From NCBI RefSeq assembly GCF_000247695.1, contig NW_004624734.1:39789061-39853060 (forward strand): a DNA stretch of 64,000 bases. The letters are read 5' to 3'. The notes under the pieces were generated by a model that worked only from the letters and a program-made list of their open reading frames with translations, did not search any database and was not told the DNA's origin. This document shows positions 49,311-60,177 of this stretch, one piece after another. Each line of letters starts with the position of its first letter. Position 1 is the stretch's first letter. Made by a program: the position numbers and the translations under genes. Source of the stretch: Heterocephalus glaber. Taxonomy: Eukaryota; Chordata; Mammalia; Rodentia; Bathyergidae.

Positions 49311-51675
49311 ACCGGTGGTTTTTTCTTCTTTTCATTTATCTATATTTTATAATTTTTGTATAATGAAAGTTTTAACAGTATAATCAAGGTTTTGAGTTTG
49401 TATTAAAAATTTTAAAACTGCACATCATATCATAAGGTTGACTTTCGTCCTTTCATATTGTAATCATTTCTTGTCATTTTTTTGCTGAAACTCGAATATT
49501 TTCCTCTTTTTGATATTGAAAAAGCCAGTTTTCCCCTATTTCCAAAAGCATATAGTTCATACTAGAAAGCACGAAAGAAGACGTTTTTGTCCAAGAAATC
49601 CTGGCAAAGTATACAATTTTCACATCAACTCCAATTATATTTCTCGTGAAAAGACAAAATTTTGACTTTCAAGATATACAATAAAATCCCCCACATTTCC
49701 AGGCCCTTGTGTTAGAACTCTGAAGTGAGGCATTTATTTTGAACACAGAAAGTTAGCAAATGTTTATTGAAGATACTAGAAGAATTAAGTAGATAAATCA
49801 AGGTTCTGCTTATTTTCAATACTAATTTAATTAAGTCCTACTATGCAGTCAATATAATTTTACAGTAGCTGGGGAAGCCAGTAAGTGATAGCAGGACAGT
49901 TCAGATCTCTGACCCCGACCTTTCGTGTGGCCTGGGGAGTCAGATGGCCCAGGAATGGACATTGTTGACAATGTTTAACGAGCCCAGGTGATTCCTGCGC
50001 ACAGCATTCAAAGACTCAGGCTTGCAGCCTCTCATATTGCTGGATGGCCTTGGGTGGGTGAGTCTCCCGGTATTGCACAGTTAAATGAGAAGCTGACCTT
50101 ACAGCACACTGCAGACCCCAACAGCTTTAGGCAAATGTTACAGTTCTGCCTGCCCACACTGCTCACCTACCCTCACCCTTGCTGCCCCACACACCAAGGT
50201 CCCTCTGGAGTGAGGAAGAGGTCCCCGGGGACCTATGGCAGACTCACAGCTAGGGAGGGGCCCAGCCTGCAGCAGTAGAGACCTTGCTCCTAGTACAAAC
50301 ATAATCACGTTGAATGTTGAAATATGAAGAAAACACTTAAAAATTAACTCGAGTAGCACAAAAGAAAAAGAGCTGGAGTGAGTTGTAACAAAAAGAAGAA
50401 AGAAGACCAGCTCACCGGTTAAATGGGCAGAGAAAGAAAAGCCGTCATGGAGCTCTCAGATGAGGGCTGGGCTTGATGCAGAGAGAGGAAGCCCACAAAG
50501 GAATCCTACACATTTCCCTGCCTTTTTTTTTTTTCAAGGGTCTGAGCAACTGAAATCAGGAAACACCTGGGCTTGTTAACATTAGTTAGGAAATGACTTT
50601 AAAAACTTGGGCTTGGTTTGAGATAACTGATGGCAGGCAGTGATATTGTTCCAGCATCTATGTCTCCACCAAAAAGCATAGCTGTTTCTCTCAGTTTAGG
50701 CCATTTTTGTAACAGCAATTGGAGGCTCAATGCATTACACACTTACAGAGTAATTGTTACATTTGTTAAAGTTTAAAATTACCTGGCATTTAGCCACATG
50801 TGTGTTTATTGTTTCCCCTTTATAATTATCTGAGGATTGTTATAAACACCCAGAAATATAGTTATCATTTCTTTGAGATGAAAAGAAACTTATGGAATAA
50901 ATATTTTGAGGTAAAAGACAAAAACACAGAAATATAATACGAAGATCAACCAGAAAGTGAAAATAAGAACACAGACAGATTGAGTTGGTTAGAAGATGTG
51001 CTAGAGAACTCAAGACCAAACCTTTATTTTAGAGACAAGAAGCTGGAGTCAGAAGTTGAGCATTTGTCAGGCTGTTTAGTACACATCACCTGGGTCTTTA
51101 GAATGCCAGGCCAGGGCTCCCTAGAGCAGGCTCTACTTTCAAGTAAACTACTGACTTAATAGGCCTTATCACGATCAATTTATATAAACAGCATTATCAT
51201 TTATAGTGCTTTGATATCCTTTGTTAAACAATAAAGAAAACATACCAGTTATGGTGTGGCCAGTGATTAATATCTGCTTTCTTAGAAATACAGTTTGTTG
51301 CTGGCATTTTCCTTTGATGTGTCAGTTATATTATCAACAGTGAAAAAAAAATATTTTTGTTATTTTTGAGAAAATAGCAAGTTAAATTTTGTACCAGTAA
51401 ACAAGATTTGTACAGAGCATCTGTTTTTAAAATAGAAGCATATCAGAACATATTTTGTCCTCTGCAAATTTGAATTAATGCCTTGAAAAATATTTTTCAT
51501 TGTTTGACAAACTCTTCAATGAGTCTTAAAGGTGTATATTTGTATTAATTATTAATCATAATCTATCAATGTTAATTATAGTAATTAAAATAAACTCCAG
51601 TAACTAATAATTATTAAGGTTAGATTAAAAATATAATCATCAAGAACATTGGCTTATATAAAAGTGAAAGATTTT
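49311..51675. other. 5' flank, nothing firm
   Basis: Possible weak reversed MIR at 50740-50900; otherwise unassigned. Confidence 0.35.
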
Positions 51676-51762
51676 TGAGGTTGCGGGTATAGTTCAATGG
51701 TAGAGTGTATGCTTAACATGTGTGAGGCCCTGGATTCCCTCAATACAAAAAAGTATAAAAAA
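51676..51762 (+). mobile_element. ID-like SINE (old, diverged)
   Basis: TTGCGGGTATAGTTCAATGGTAGAG and GTGAGGCCCTGGATTCCCTC, then an A-rich tail. Confidence 0.75.
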
Positions 51763-51764
51763 AA

Positions 51765-52350
51765 TGTGATTTGTACTTTAGTGCTTTATTAAAGTATATT
51801 TACTATGCCAAGACATAAGTAAAAGGTTCTTTACTTCTTGCCATGCAGTCTGACTGGTGCTAATGTGTTCTGAAAAGAACTAGAAATGAGGTTGCTAATC
51901 TCAGGCATTTCATAACAAGATTGAAGGACTGTGATCCTTGAGAGAAAGGAAGTACAAAATGACCTCCACATCCTCTTCGGCTTTATGCCTGTGGACTCAG
52001 CTAGACCAAAAAGAAGTGGAGTGCAAGGAAATATGGAAGTCTTAGAGATCTACAAAGACCAGATAAAAGGTTAGAGTGACTATCATCTCTGGAATGTTTG
52101 AGGCCAATCACCAGAAAGGAGGAATAGGAGGGCTGCAAAACTTCATGAAGGTTCCTTTGCAGCCTACGTGCAGAATGAGACATACCGCAAGGCCCACTAC
52201 ATGCAGGATGAGACACATCGTGAGGCCCAGCAGAGAACAGTTCCTCTGAATGAGAGAGATGGGTCAAGACATTAAAGGCTGTGCCCTGTTAAGAGCACAG
52301 GATACTGACCTAACTTAAGAGGAGAGACCTTCCTAAGCACGTCATGCATC
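51765..52350. other. 5' flank, contains the 33-bp tandem pair
   Basis: Apart from the pair at 52166 nothing is recognised. Confidence 0.4.
52166..52231. repeat. Two 33-bp tandem units
   Basis: ACGTGCAGAATGAGACATAC and ACATGCAGGATGAGACACAT start 33 bases apart and remain similar through AAGGCCC / GAGGCCC. Confidence 0.85.
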
Positions 52351-52356
52351 CAACTG

Positions 52357-52771
52357 TGCTATGATTTAGATCTAGAATGGCCTCCAAACTTCTCATGGGC
52401 TCAGAGATGGGGTTTTGGAAGATAGTTGGATCACAGGGGACACTACTCATGAGTGGATTCATCCACTATTGAGTTCAGTGGCTGAGTGTGCTTTTGGGAG
52501 GTAGGGTCTGGTCAGAAGAGGCAGGTCACTGGAGACAGGACCTGAAAGGGTAGGTCTCCCGCTCTGGTCCCTCCCTTCATTCTCCATTCTGTGGCCACAG
52601 GGACATGAACAGCTTTCCCAGGCCCAGGACCTTCCACCACTCCCCTCCTTCCTTGGAGCCAGCCGACCATGGACTGAAACCACTACAAACTGTGAGCCAA
52701 AACAATTCTCTCTTCCTTTAAGTTGCTGGTGTTGGGTATTTTGTCCCAGTGGTGGGAAAGTGACTAAGACA
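52357..52771 (+). mobile_element. MaLR-type solo LTR (MST/THE1-like)
   Basis: Begins TGCTATGATTTAGATC and ends AAAGTGACTAAGACA, with ATAGTTGGATCACAGGGG and ACTGTGAGCCAAAACAATTC in places that match the MaLR LTR layout. Possible 5-bp duplication AACTG/AACTT. No internal sequence is next to it. Confidence 0.7.
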
Positions 52772-52803
52772 AACTTAAACTCTAAAGAAGCCACACCTTG
52801 GGG

Positions 52804-52991
52804 CAGTGAGATGAACCTTTTAGAGATGAGTACCCAAACTGCAAGCCAAAATCCACTTACTTATTGCAAAGTGCCAAAACTGCAATTAAACCTGAATACT
52901 GAGGTTTTAGTTTAGAAAGAAACAACTCCTGTGTTAACATCTTTTGTCTTAAAAGAAAAATAGCACCTGTGCCATAGGTTCAATACTATTG
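52804..52991 (+). mobile_element. Small non-autonomous hAT element (MITE), copy A, 188 bp
   Basis: The left end CAGTGAGATGAACCTTTTAG and the right end GGTTCAATACTATTG are imperfect inverted repeats of a CAGTGATGGCGAACC-type terminus. An exact 8-bp duplication CCTTGGGG flanks it (52796-52803 and 52992-52999), the hallmark length for hAT transposition. It has no coding capacity. About 80% of its interior matches copy B at 56309. It lies 32 bp after a MaLR-type LTR. Confidence 0.9.
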
Positions 52992-53169
52992 CCTTGGGGG
53001 CTAAGAACTATACCCAGAGAAAGGGCCATGTTTCAGGATTATGGACACAACTAAAATAGCAATAGAAAGCCCAGCAAGATCAAGAGGATTTGATGGTAAT
53101 TTAATAGGCTGAAAGAATAACCTCAACATCCTTTAAAAGAAGATAAGATTCTCTAGTGTCTGTAACTCC

Positions 53170-54365
53170 TTTATAAAAATATTCAATAATTTTTAAAACA
53201 CTGGACATGTGAAAAAGCAGGAAAAAGTATCCCATACTCAAGGATAGAAATAGTCAGAAGAAGCAGAATCCAAGATGACTTAGATGTTGGAATTACCAGA
53301 TTAAGTCTTAAGAGTTATTATAAATACATTTAGGAATGCAGAAGAAAAGATGAATATATCAAGTAAATAAATGTGGAGCATCCACAAATAAAATGGCTTT
53401 GTTAGAAATAAAAAGCAAATAACTAAACTATCCAGTTTGAATAAAAAAGAAAAAATATTTTTAAAATATGAACAGAGCTTTAGTAAACTCTGCAATAATA
53501 CTAAGCAGTTGATATATAAATATAAAATTGAAATCTGCAAAAGAAAATAAGAGAAAGAGGGGTAAAATAAATTTTTTTTTTTTTGGTACTGGGGATCGAA
53601 CTTGGGTCCTTGTGCTTGTGTAGCAAGCAGCGAAACCACTGAGCTAAATCCCTGGCCAAGGGTAAAATAAAATTTGAAGAAATAGTGGCTGAAAATTCCT
53701 CTAAGTTGGTAAAAAGCCTAAGATTGAAGATCTACAACCCCTAAGCAGAATGAATACAAAAAACAAACAAAACACTGCTAGCAGCATCACAGTCAAAGGT
53801 TGAAAGCCAAAGGGAGTAAATTTCAAAAAAAAAAAAAATCAGAGAAAAAGTTATTTACACACAAGGAACAATGCCACGAATGACAGTTGACTTCTTGTTA
53901 GAAACAATGGAGAACAGAAGAAATGAAATTATATCATTAAAGTGCTGGAAGAAGCTATCAAGTAAGAATTCCATATGCAATAAAAATATCTTTTAAAAAC
54001 TAAAACAAAAAGAACAACTTTAGATAAATGATGCTGGGAGAATTAATTGTAAATTATAAGAAATATGAATCGAAGACTTTTTTAGGATGACAGGAATGGT
54101 AGCAGAAGAAAACCTAAACTAATGAAAAGAATAAATAGCACAGGAAATAGTAAATATATGTGTAATATAAAGGAAAGTCTTTTTTGCTTCTTACAATTTT
54201 TTTTAAATATAAGATTTTTTATTCACAAATGTGCCATAGGACTTTTAACTCAGGTAGAAGTAAAATATATCACAAGAATAACAAAAAGGACAGAGTTAAT
54301 AAAATTGTGCTACAGTAAGGGTCTTAACATTTTATATAAAGCAGTACAATATTAACTCTGATAAG
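53170..54365 (+). mobile_element. HAL1-like half-LINE (ORF1 only), interrupted by an ID SINE
   Basis: From about 53230 to 54000 the sequence parallels the L1/HAL1 ORF1 region (ATAGTGGCTGAAAATTCCTC, then TTAGAAACAATGGAGAACAG, then AAAGTGCTGGAAGAAG). It passes directly, without ORF2, into a 3' region like that of HAL1 (GTAGAAGTAAAATATATCAC...AAGGACAGAGTTAATAAAATTG). Loss of ORF2 between these parts is the HAL1 hallmark. Stops are frequent. An ID SINE sits at 53572-53659. Confidence 0.7.
53572..53659 (-). mobile_element. ID-type SINE inside the HAL1-like element
   Basis: Plus strand shows the T tail, GGTACTGGGGATCGAACTTG (reversed B box) and GAGCTAAATCCCTGGCC (reversed A-box end). Exact flanks GGGTAAAATAAA at 53560-53571 and 53660-53671. 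Confidence 0.93.
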
Positions 54366-54383
54366 GCTGGTAAGGCTGATAAG

Positions 54384-54600
54384 GTTGTGCTATCCAGTGT
54401 GACATTCACTAGTGACAAGGGACTAAATTCAAATTTATGTGAAAGTAAAATTTTAAAATTTCAACTTCACTTTCCCAGTTGTATTAGCCATACCCCAAAG
54501 TGTTAATAGCCACATACAGATAGTGGCTATCATGTTGGAAAGACTATATAGAGCACGTCCATCACTGAAGAAAGTTTAGTTGGAGAATGCTGCCCTAGAG
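54384..54600 (-). mobile_element. MER5A-like hAT (Charlie) element
   Basis: Reverse orientation relative to the copy at 3872: GTGCTATCCAGTGTGACATT at the left, AATAGCCACATACAGATAGTGG near 54507 and an AAAGTTTAGTTGGAGAATGC end. It directly follows the HAL1-like element. Confidence 0.75.
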
Positions 54601-54819
54601 CATCCACTAAAAAATAAAAATACACAGATCTATAACTTTAAACCCAAAATAGGAATTAAAACAGAACACTGACTGGGTGTGGTGGCACATGCTGAAATCC
54701 AGCTACTTGCCAGTTTCTGAAGCAGCTCCAGAAGTCCTTCTTTGTGTCTTTATAGGAGGCGATAAAAAAACAATAAGGTGAATGCTGCTTCTAAGTGCCA
54801 TCGAACAGAAAGGCAGGCT

Positions 54820-55030
54820 ACTAAAAACATTACAGCGTTTCCTCACCCACCTTATGCACAGAATCTGACACTGTACAACTTCTGGCTCTTCCTCAAAGTC
54901 AAAATGACCATCAGTGGTGAACAGTTTGAACTGATTCAGGACATGGAGGCAGCCACAACAGTGCAATTAAAGACTCCTACATAAAAGGGTTTTCTGAACT
55001 GCTTCAGAAAGTGCCAAGAACCATGGGGGT
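54820..55030 (+). pseudogene. Mariner-type transposase C-terminal remnant
   Basis: The frame at 54778-54984 contains PHPPYAQNLTLYNFWLFLKV followed by KMTISGEQFELIQDMEAATTVQLKT. This aligns with the mariner transposase block HPPYSPDLAPxDFxLFPKLK and the helix after it. The third catalytic aspartate of the DD34D triad, expected in the xD of that block, is Asn here, and a stop follows at 54982, so the enzyme is dead. Upstream parts and terminal inverted repeats were not found. Confidence 0.8.
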
Positions 55031-55154
55031 AAACATGTCTGAAACAAGGGAGAATGTTTTGACGGGATTGATAGCAATGGGTCTTTTACTGTAATAACAT
55101 TCTTGAAATTTAACATTCACCATCTTTGTCCATCACGCCGTGTACCTCACCTAT

Positions 55155-55665
55155 CATCAGCAGAATACATATTATTTTCAAGCATACGTGGAATTGTGGA
55201 ATAGTTGTCAAGACAGACCACATGCTGAAGTATAAAATATGACTCAAGTTTTTCAAAAGAATGAAAAATATAGAATATGTTCTCTGAGCCTAACAGAATG
55301 AAATTGGAAATCTACTCAATAGATACCTTAAAACTTCCCAAATATTTGGAAGTTACATAACACTATTCTAAATAACTGATGAGTCAAAAAAAAAAAAGAA
55401 GAATCACAATGAATTTAGAAAGAAACTCTAGCTTAACGAATGGTTTTTAAAATCATCAAATTTTGTAGATACAACTTACACAGTACTTACAGGAAATAAA
55501 AATCCTTATATTACAGAAAAAGGTTTTAAAAGCTGAACAAATTAAATCTAAAATAAGTAGCAGAAAAGAAATAGTTAAGAGTAGAAAGTGAAAAAATGGA
55601 AAACATGCAAAATGAGAAATGGAATAAAATGTTGGCTTATTAATAAAATTTGTAACTCCTGAATG
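55155..55665 (+). mobile_element. Old L1 ORF2 fragment (5' half)
   Basis: Plus strand resembles the part of L1 ORF2 between endonuclease and reverse transcriptase: AGCAGAATACATATTATTTTC, then GACAGACCACATGCTGAAG, then AGTAGCAGAAAAGAAATAG and GGAATAAAAT near 55550-55630. Highly degraded, with no open frame. Confidence 0.65.
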
Positions 55666-55799
55666 AGACTGATTAGTGTGATCCTGGTGGAACTACCAAC
55701 ATCTCCCTTTCTGTTCCCTGGACTCCCTGTATATCTCCCTTACAAAAGACCTATATCCTATCCAGATTATCTATATATAGTTATTCTCTTCTACACTAT

Positions 55800-55885
55800 G
55801 TAATCTTTGAACAAAAGAATTTGCTTTTATCTCATTTTCCCAGTGCCTTACTAAGTGTTCAATAAATGCTTTTCATCAAATGATT
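55800..55885 (+). mobile_element. L2 3'-tail fragment
   Basis: TTTTCCCAGTGCCTTACTAAGTGTTCAATAAATGCT resembles the L2 tail. Confidence 0.6.
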
Positions 55886-56174
55886 TCATTTAGGGGTCCT
55901 TTGAGCCTGAATATAGTACTGGTCTTCAGAATGGTATTTAAACATTTTCTTTTGAAATAAGGTCCCCTTTTTGTTATCTACGTAAACATATTCTGTAGCA
56001 GTATACTGTACTGCTGGAGGACTCTGGAGAAAAATAAAACATAACAGAAATATTGGATAGCAGATATTAAATGAAATCCTCAAAAATGCTCCAGTTTGAT
56101 ATTAAATTAAAAAATAGAAAACATAAAGGAAAACTATATTAGAGGTGAAGTAAGGAAATGAGATACCAGGAAAA

Positions 56175-56222
56175 ACACATACACACAAACACACACACAC
56201 ACACACGTGCGTGCATGCACAC
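56175..56222 (+). repeat. (CA)n / alternating purine-pyrimidine tract
   Basis: ACACATACACACAAACACAC... passing into CGTGCGTGCATGCAC; alternating sequence could adopt Z-DNA. Confidence 0.9.
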
Positions 56223-56308
56223 CTGTACAGGATTTGGATTACAAGAGGAAGAAAAACTTACATATGGAAAGGGGTTCTTTGAAATTTAGTCAGTTTCCAA
56301 AAGGTTAT

Positions 56309-56500
56309 CAGTGATAGCAAACCTTTTAGAAAGGAGTGCCCAAACTGCAACTCAAAGCCCAGTTATTTATCACAAAGGGCCAACATTGCAATTAAACCTG
56401 AATACTGAAGCCTTGGTTTAGAAAAAACAACTCGTACATTAACATCTTCTGTCTTAGAAGAAAAACAAATAACATACGTGCCATAGATTCTCCACCACCG
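56309..56500 (+). mobile_element. Small non-autonomous hAT element (MITE), copy B, about 192 bp
   Basis: Starts CAGTGATAGCAAACCTTTTA and ends GATTCTCCACCACCG. The interior (GTGCCCAAACTGCAACTCAA, ATTAAACCTGAATACTGAAG, TTAACATCTTCTGTCTTAGA) is co-linear with copy A. Flanks (AAGGTTAT and GGTTAGAT) give only an imperfect 8-bp duplication, consistent with age. Confidence 0.85.
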
Positions 56501-56749
56501 GGTTAGATAATATCCAGACTGTATGGAAAACATTATTTATCCTTTGAAACATGACAGGAATGCTATGCTAAGAAGCAGGAGACAGGGGAGGCTGTGGACA
56601 GAAATTTGCCTTTTATTTATGATATCTATGTTTTAAAACAGCTTTTCTAAGAATGAATAAATATATTTGATCTTTTCTGTGTATGTGTCTATGTGTGATG
56701 GTACTGGTGATTGAATGCAGAGAGCAAGGAGTCACATCGCAGCCTTTTT

Positions 56750-56806
56750 TTTTTTTGGTACCGGGGATTGCGACAAAACCACTGAGCCAAATCCCCAGCC
56801 CTCCCA
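56750..56806 (-). mobile_element. ID-type SINE with internal deletion
   Basis: T tail and GGTACCGGGGATTGCGAC run directly into AAAACCACTGAGCCAAATCC; roughly 30 bases between the two promoter boxes are missing compared with the copy at 53572. Confidence 0.8.
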
Positions 56807-56814
56807 GACCTTGT

Positions 56815-56940
56815 TATTTTTTTATTTTGAGAGAGAGTCTTACTAAATTGCCCAGACTGGCTTCAAATTTGGAATTCTCCTGCCTCAGCTTCCCACATAG
56901 CTGGGATTACAGCCCTGTGCCACCACACCTAGCTATGACT
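56815..56940 (-). mobile_element. B1-like (7SL-derived) SINE
   Basis: Plus strand reads the reversed 7SL SINE: TTTTGAGAGAGAGTCTTACT, TGCCTCAGCTTCCCACATAG, CTGGGATTACAGCCCTGTGC. With the adjacent deleted ID it resembles a B1+ID dimer in reverse. Confidence 0.8.
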
Positions 56941-57027
56941 ACATTTTCTTTTATGAAGAAACAATGTGGTTGGTTAATTTCTGTAGCTGTATTGTGATTG
57001 CTGAGTTCTCATTTAAGATTGAATGTA

Positions 57028-57120
57028 ATAAGGGCCAAGGATTAAGTGGTTCCACCACCTGCTTCACAAGTGCAAGGTCCTGAGTTCGATCCCCAGTACC
57101 AAAAAATAAATAGATAAACA
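57028..57120 (+). mobile_element. ID-type SINE
   Basis: AGGGCCAAGGATTAAGTGGT (short deletion in the A-box region), GAGTTCGATCCCCAGTACC and an A-rich tail; exact 13-bp flanks AAGATTGAATGTA at 57015-57027 and 57121-57133. Confidence 0.92.
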
Positions 57121-57345
57121 AAGATTGAATGTAGTATTCTCAAATATATATAAACCCCTGGGTACAAGATACATGGTTTACTATTGGACATCATGTATCT
57201 CTTAATTTTCTAAAAATTCCTTGCAACTATGTTGCGCACAGTATGTGCTCAAGAAAAAATTACTATAGAAAAAATGGACAATTCTGAAGGAGGTTTTTCT
57301 GAAGGAGGCCAGAACTACAGTGGGTAGAGGAGGGACAGGAGTCAG

Positions 57346-57357
57346 GACACACACACA

Positions 57358-57394
<37 letters not shown>
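57346..57394 (+). repeat. (CA)n microsatellite
   Basis: Nearly pure AC repeat of about 49 bases with one interruption. Confidence 0.97.
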
Positions 57395-57396
<2 letters not shown>

Positions 57397-57824
57397 CACC
57401 CACACCCAAAACGTGAAGCTGTATTATGGGGCTGACGATCCTCTCAAGTGATAGCATGAGTCATTTTTACCAAGAAAATATTTAGAGTTTTCAAACCTCA
57501 AAACGCCAAGTAAAATAATTTTCAAACATTAAAACAGTCGTTATTTCACATAAAAACCAAACAAAGGCCTAGGCCCCCAAATCAGGCCAGAATCTTTCTG
57601 CCTTGAACACAATTTGCCCCATTACCCTTGGAAGCAGGAAAATCTGTTTCTTAGAAGAATACCAAAGGGGCAGACCCCATGGGGACCCTGTCCCTGTCCT
57701 GAGGGAGACCGAAGTCCGTGCAGGACGTCCACACAACCTTCCTGCTCCACGGGCAGGGCTCCCCCTGTTGGGATGAGCTGGGAAGACAACACACCATGTC
57801 ATAAGGAGTGTGGACCCAGTCTCG

Positions 57825-58740
57825 TCATGCAACAAGCATTATTGAGCACTTACTGGATGTTAAGCACTGTGCTGGATGGTGGGGTTATGGCAAATAGAAT
57901 GGATCTGTTTTTTTACAGTCAGAGAGGTGGACAGCCCAACAATGACAGCCCAGTGGTAAGACTTGTGATAAGGGTCCCAAGGGCCCCGTCTTCGTTGGAG
58001 AAGCAAGGAAGAACCCCTTCCCACAGGCTGAGACAGCTAAGTGCATTCCAGCAGGGGTTTGCAGGTAATGGGGGTGAAGAGGAACAAACTGGTCAGGGCA
58101 CCTGTGTGCAGACCCTGGAGGCTAGCGAGAGCACAGGCTCTGCGGAGCTGAAAGGCTTGTCTCGGGACAGAGGAGACGAGGGAGGGCCCGATCAGTGGAG
58201 GACTCTGGAACTGAAGCCACGGAGGTTTCGGCAGGAGCCAAGATGGCATCTATAGGACACAAAGAGCACGCTGCCAATGGCATTACAAATGGGATGTGAG
58301 GGGAACGTGAGCCCCTCCTCACCTAAGTGATGGCAGCTGAGGGTCAGCAACTGGAAGAGGGACAGCCACGTGCACTGTGGGACTGGCTGGGGAGGGATGC
58401 GTGGTTGGGGTGGGGGAGCAGAGGGTGGTGTCCGACTCTCAGAACCCGTCGTGGGGCAACCGCGTGGGTGGTGGCTGGCACACCCTGGGGTGGGTGTGGT
58501 GAGTGATTTTAGACAAGTTACACCTAAAAGTGCCTAAAGACTCCCAAGTGGAAGAACTGAATATTGGGCTGAATATCCAGACTAGGAAACATCAACCCTG
58601 ACAGGTAACTGGAGTCCTGGTTGCAGGTGAAGGTGTCCACGGAGAGAACCCTGGACACTGGGAGGAATGGAGAGGACAGGCTGGGGATAGAGGGGAACAA
58701 GGAGCCTGTTGACGTAGCAAAGGCTGTGGTACCCCGGGGA
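57825..58740 (-). mobile_element. L2, reverse, tail plus body
   Basis: ACAAGCATTATTGAGCACTTAC...AAGCACTGTGCTGGATGGTG starts the reversed tail; CATTCCAGCAGGGGTTTGC, CAGCAACTGGAAGAGGGAC and ACCTAAAAGTGCCTAAAGAC continue the body. This element generates most of the 213-codon open frame at 57614-58255. Confidence 0.65.
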
Positions 58741-58787
58741 CGAAACTCTAGTAGTATCGCTTTTCATTAGTTAAAGATGAGGGCAGC

Positions 58788-58945
58788 AGGGCATGGTGGC
58801 ATGTGCCTGCAATTCCAGAACTTGCAGTGCTGAGGCAGGAGAATTGCAAGTTCAAGGCCAGCCTGAGCTACACAGCAAGTTCAAGGGTGGCCTAGACTAT
58901 ATAATGAGACCCTGCCTCAAACAAAACAACCAAAAAAAAAGGAAG
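58788..58945 (+). mobile_element. B1-like SINE with internal duplication
   Basis: CAGGGCATGGTGGCATGTGC, TGAGGCAGGAGAATTGCAAG, GGCCAGCCTGAGCTACACAG, then a second GGCCTAGACTATATAATGAG before the A tail. Confidence 0.88.
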
Positions 58946-59043
58946 AGAGTTGAGGAGGAGAGAGCCCAGCTTCTAGGGCTGATACCTAGGAAAACCAATT
59001 AATGTTATTCTTTTCCAAAGTTAAGGCTTTGGATAATTTGAAA

Positions 59044-59044
<1 letters not shown>

Positions 59045-59079
<35 letters not shown>
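59045..59079 (+). repeat. (CA)n microsatellite
   Basis: Pure AC repeat at the tail side of a reversed B1+ID dimer. Confidence 0.97.
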
Positions 59080-59080
<1 letters not shown>

Positions 59081-59285
59081 GCTACTCAGGATTGAACCCA
59101 GGGCCTTCACACTGAGCTATATCCCCAGTCTTTTCCTTATTTATTTTATATTTTATTTTATTTTGAGACAAGGTCTCACTAAATTGTTAAGTTGCCCTGC
59201 CTGGGCTCAAATTTTTGATCCTCCTGCCTCAGCTTTCCAGAGTGCTGGGATCACAAGTATGTGTCACCACACATGGCATGCATCT
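59080..59285 (-). mobile_element. B1+ID dimeric SINE, reverse
   Basis: Plus strand shows the reversed ID part (GGATTGAACCCAGGGCC...CACTGAGCTATATCCCCAG), a T/A-rich linker, then the reversed 7SL part (GAGACAAGGTCTCACTAAAT, TGCCTCAGCTTTCCAGAGTG, ACCACACATGGC). A CA microsatellite abuts its tail end. Confidence 0.85.
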
Positions 59286-59978
59286 TTGTAAGTAAATGCT
59301 TCTGCTGATGAGAACCTCCAAATGAAGGAACGTGGCTGAGCTAATATAAGCTCATCGATATTAGTATAAAATCAGCAGCAGAATGCTCTGAAGTGAGACA
59401 GGACTTGTATGCTGTCCTTTGGCTCAGGAGCCCACACCCAAATCTAAGACTGAAAAGCATTATTCTTGTGTCACTGAGAAAGGAATAGTTTCTCTCTGCA
59501 AGGTAATTTCATTTGGGACTAGGATTATGTTCTGGATTTCTGTTTAATAAACTACAAAATACTGGCACTTTTATATGAAAAGTAAAGTATTCCTACCTTC
59601 ATTGAAACTAATATTAAAATGTTGAATAATGCATGTAACCACACACAGCCTAGAGAGCAGATTTCAAGTGGTTTTCATATTTGAAATGCACAGTGCCATC
59701 TAATGGTCACAAACCATAAACAAACAAGAAGGAAAAAAATCAGAACCAAAATAATGATAAGGATAAATGTAATATCTAATAAATTTCAAGGCTCAAAATT
59801 CTTTAAGCAGCAGCCCTGCAGACAGTTTTATCTTTGCTCCAATCATTGTCACATGAATTACAGGTTATCATATTGTACAGGTAACTATGGGTCACATTTT
59901 ATATCTAAGCAATTCGTGACAAACCTGAGGCCATAAATTATATACCTTTTAAAAAAAACATACAATCATTAGAGACAC

Positions 59979-60143
59979 TGTATTAGCTTTTTATATCACT
60001 GACATAATATGAGAAAAACAAGTTAAAAGAGGGAAGATTTATTTTGGCTCATGGTTTCTGAGAGTTCTGTCCATGATTAGCTGGCGCCATTGCTAAGGAC
60101 CTGACATGTGTGGCAGAGGAAGGATGCCCACCTTAGAGCAGCA

Positions 60144-60177
<34 letters not shown>

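Noticed and set aside
57346..57394. CA tract as a CRISPR-like or functional array
   Set aside because: Pure dinucleotide microsatellite without spacers.
57614..58255. 213-codon open frame, the longest outside the gap
   Set aside because: Its second two-thirds lie in a reversed L2, it has low-complexity Pro/Arg/Glu text and no family motif.
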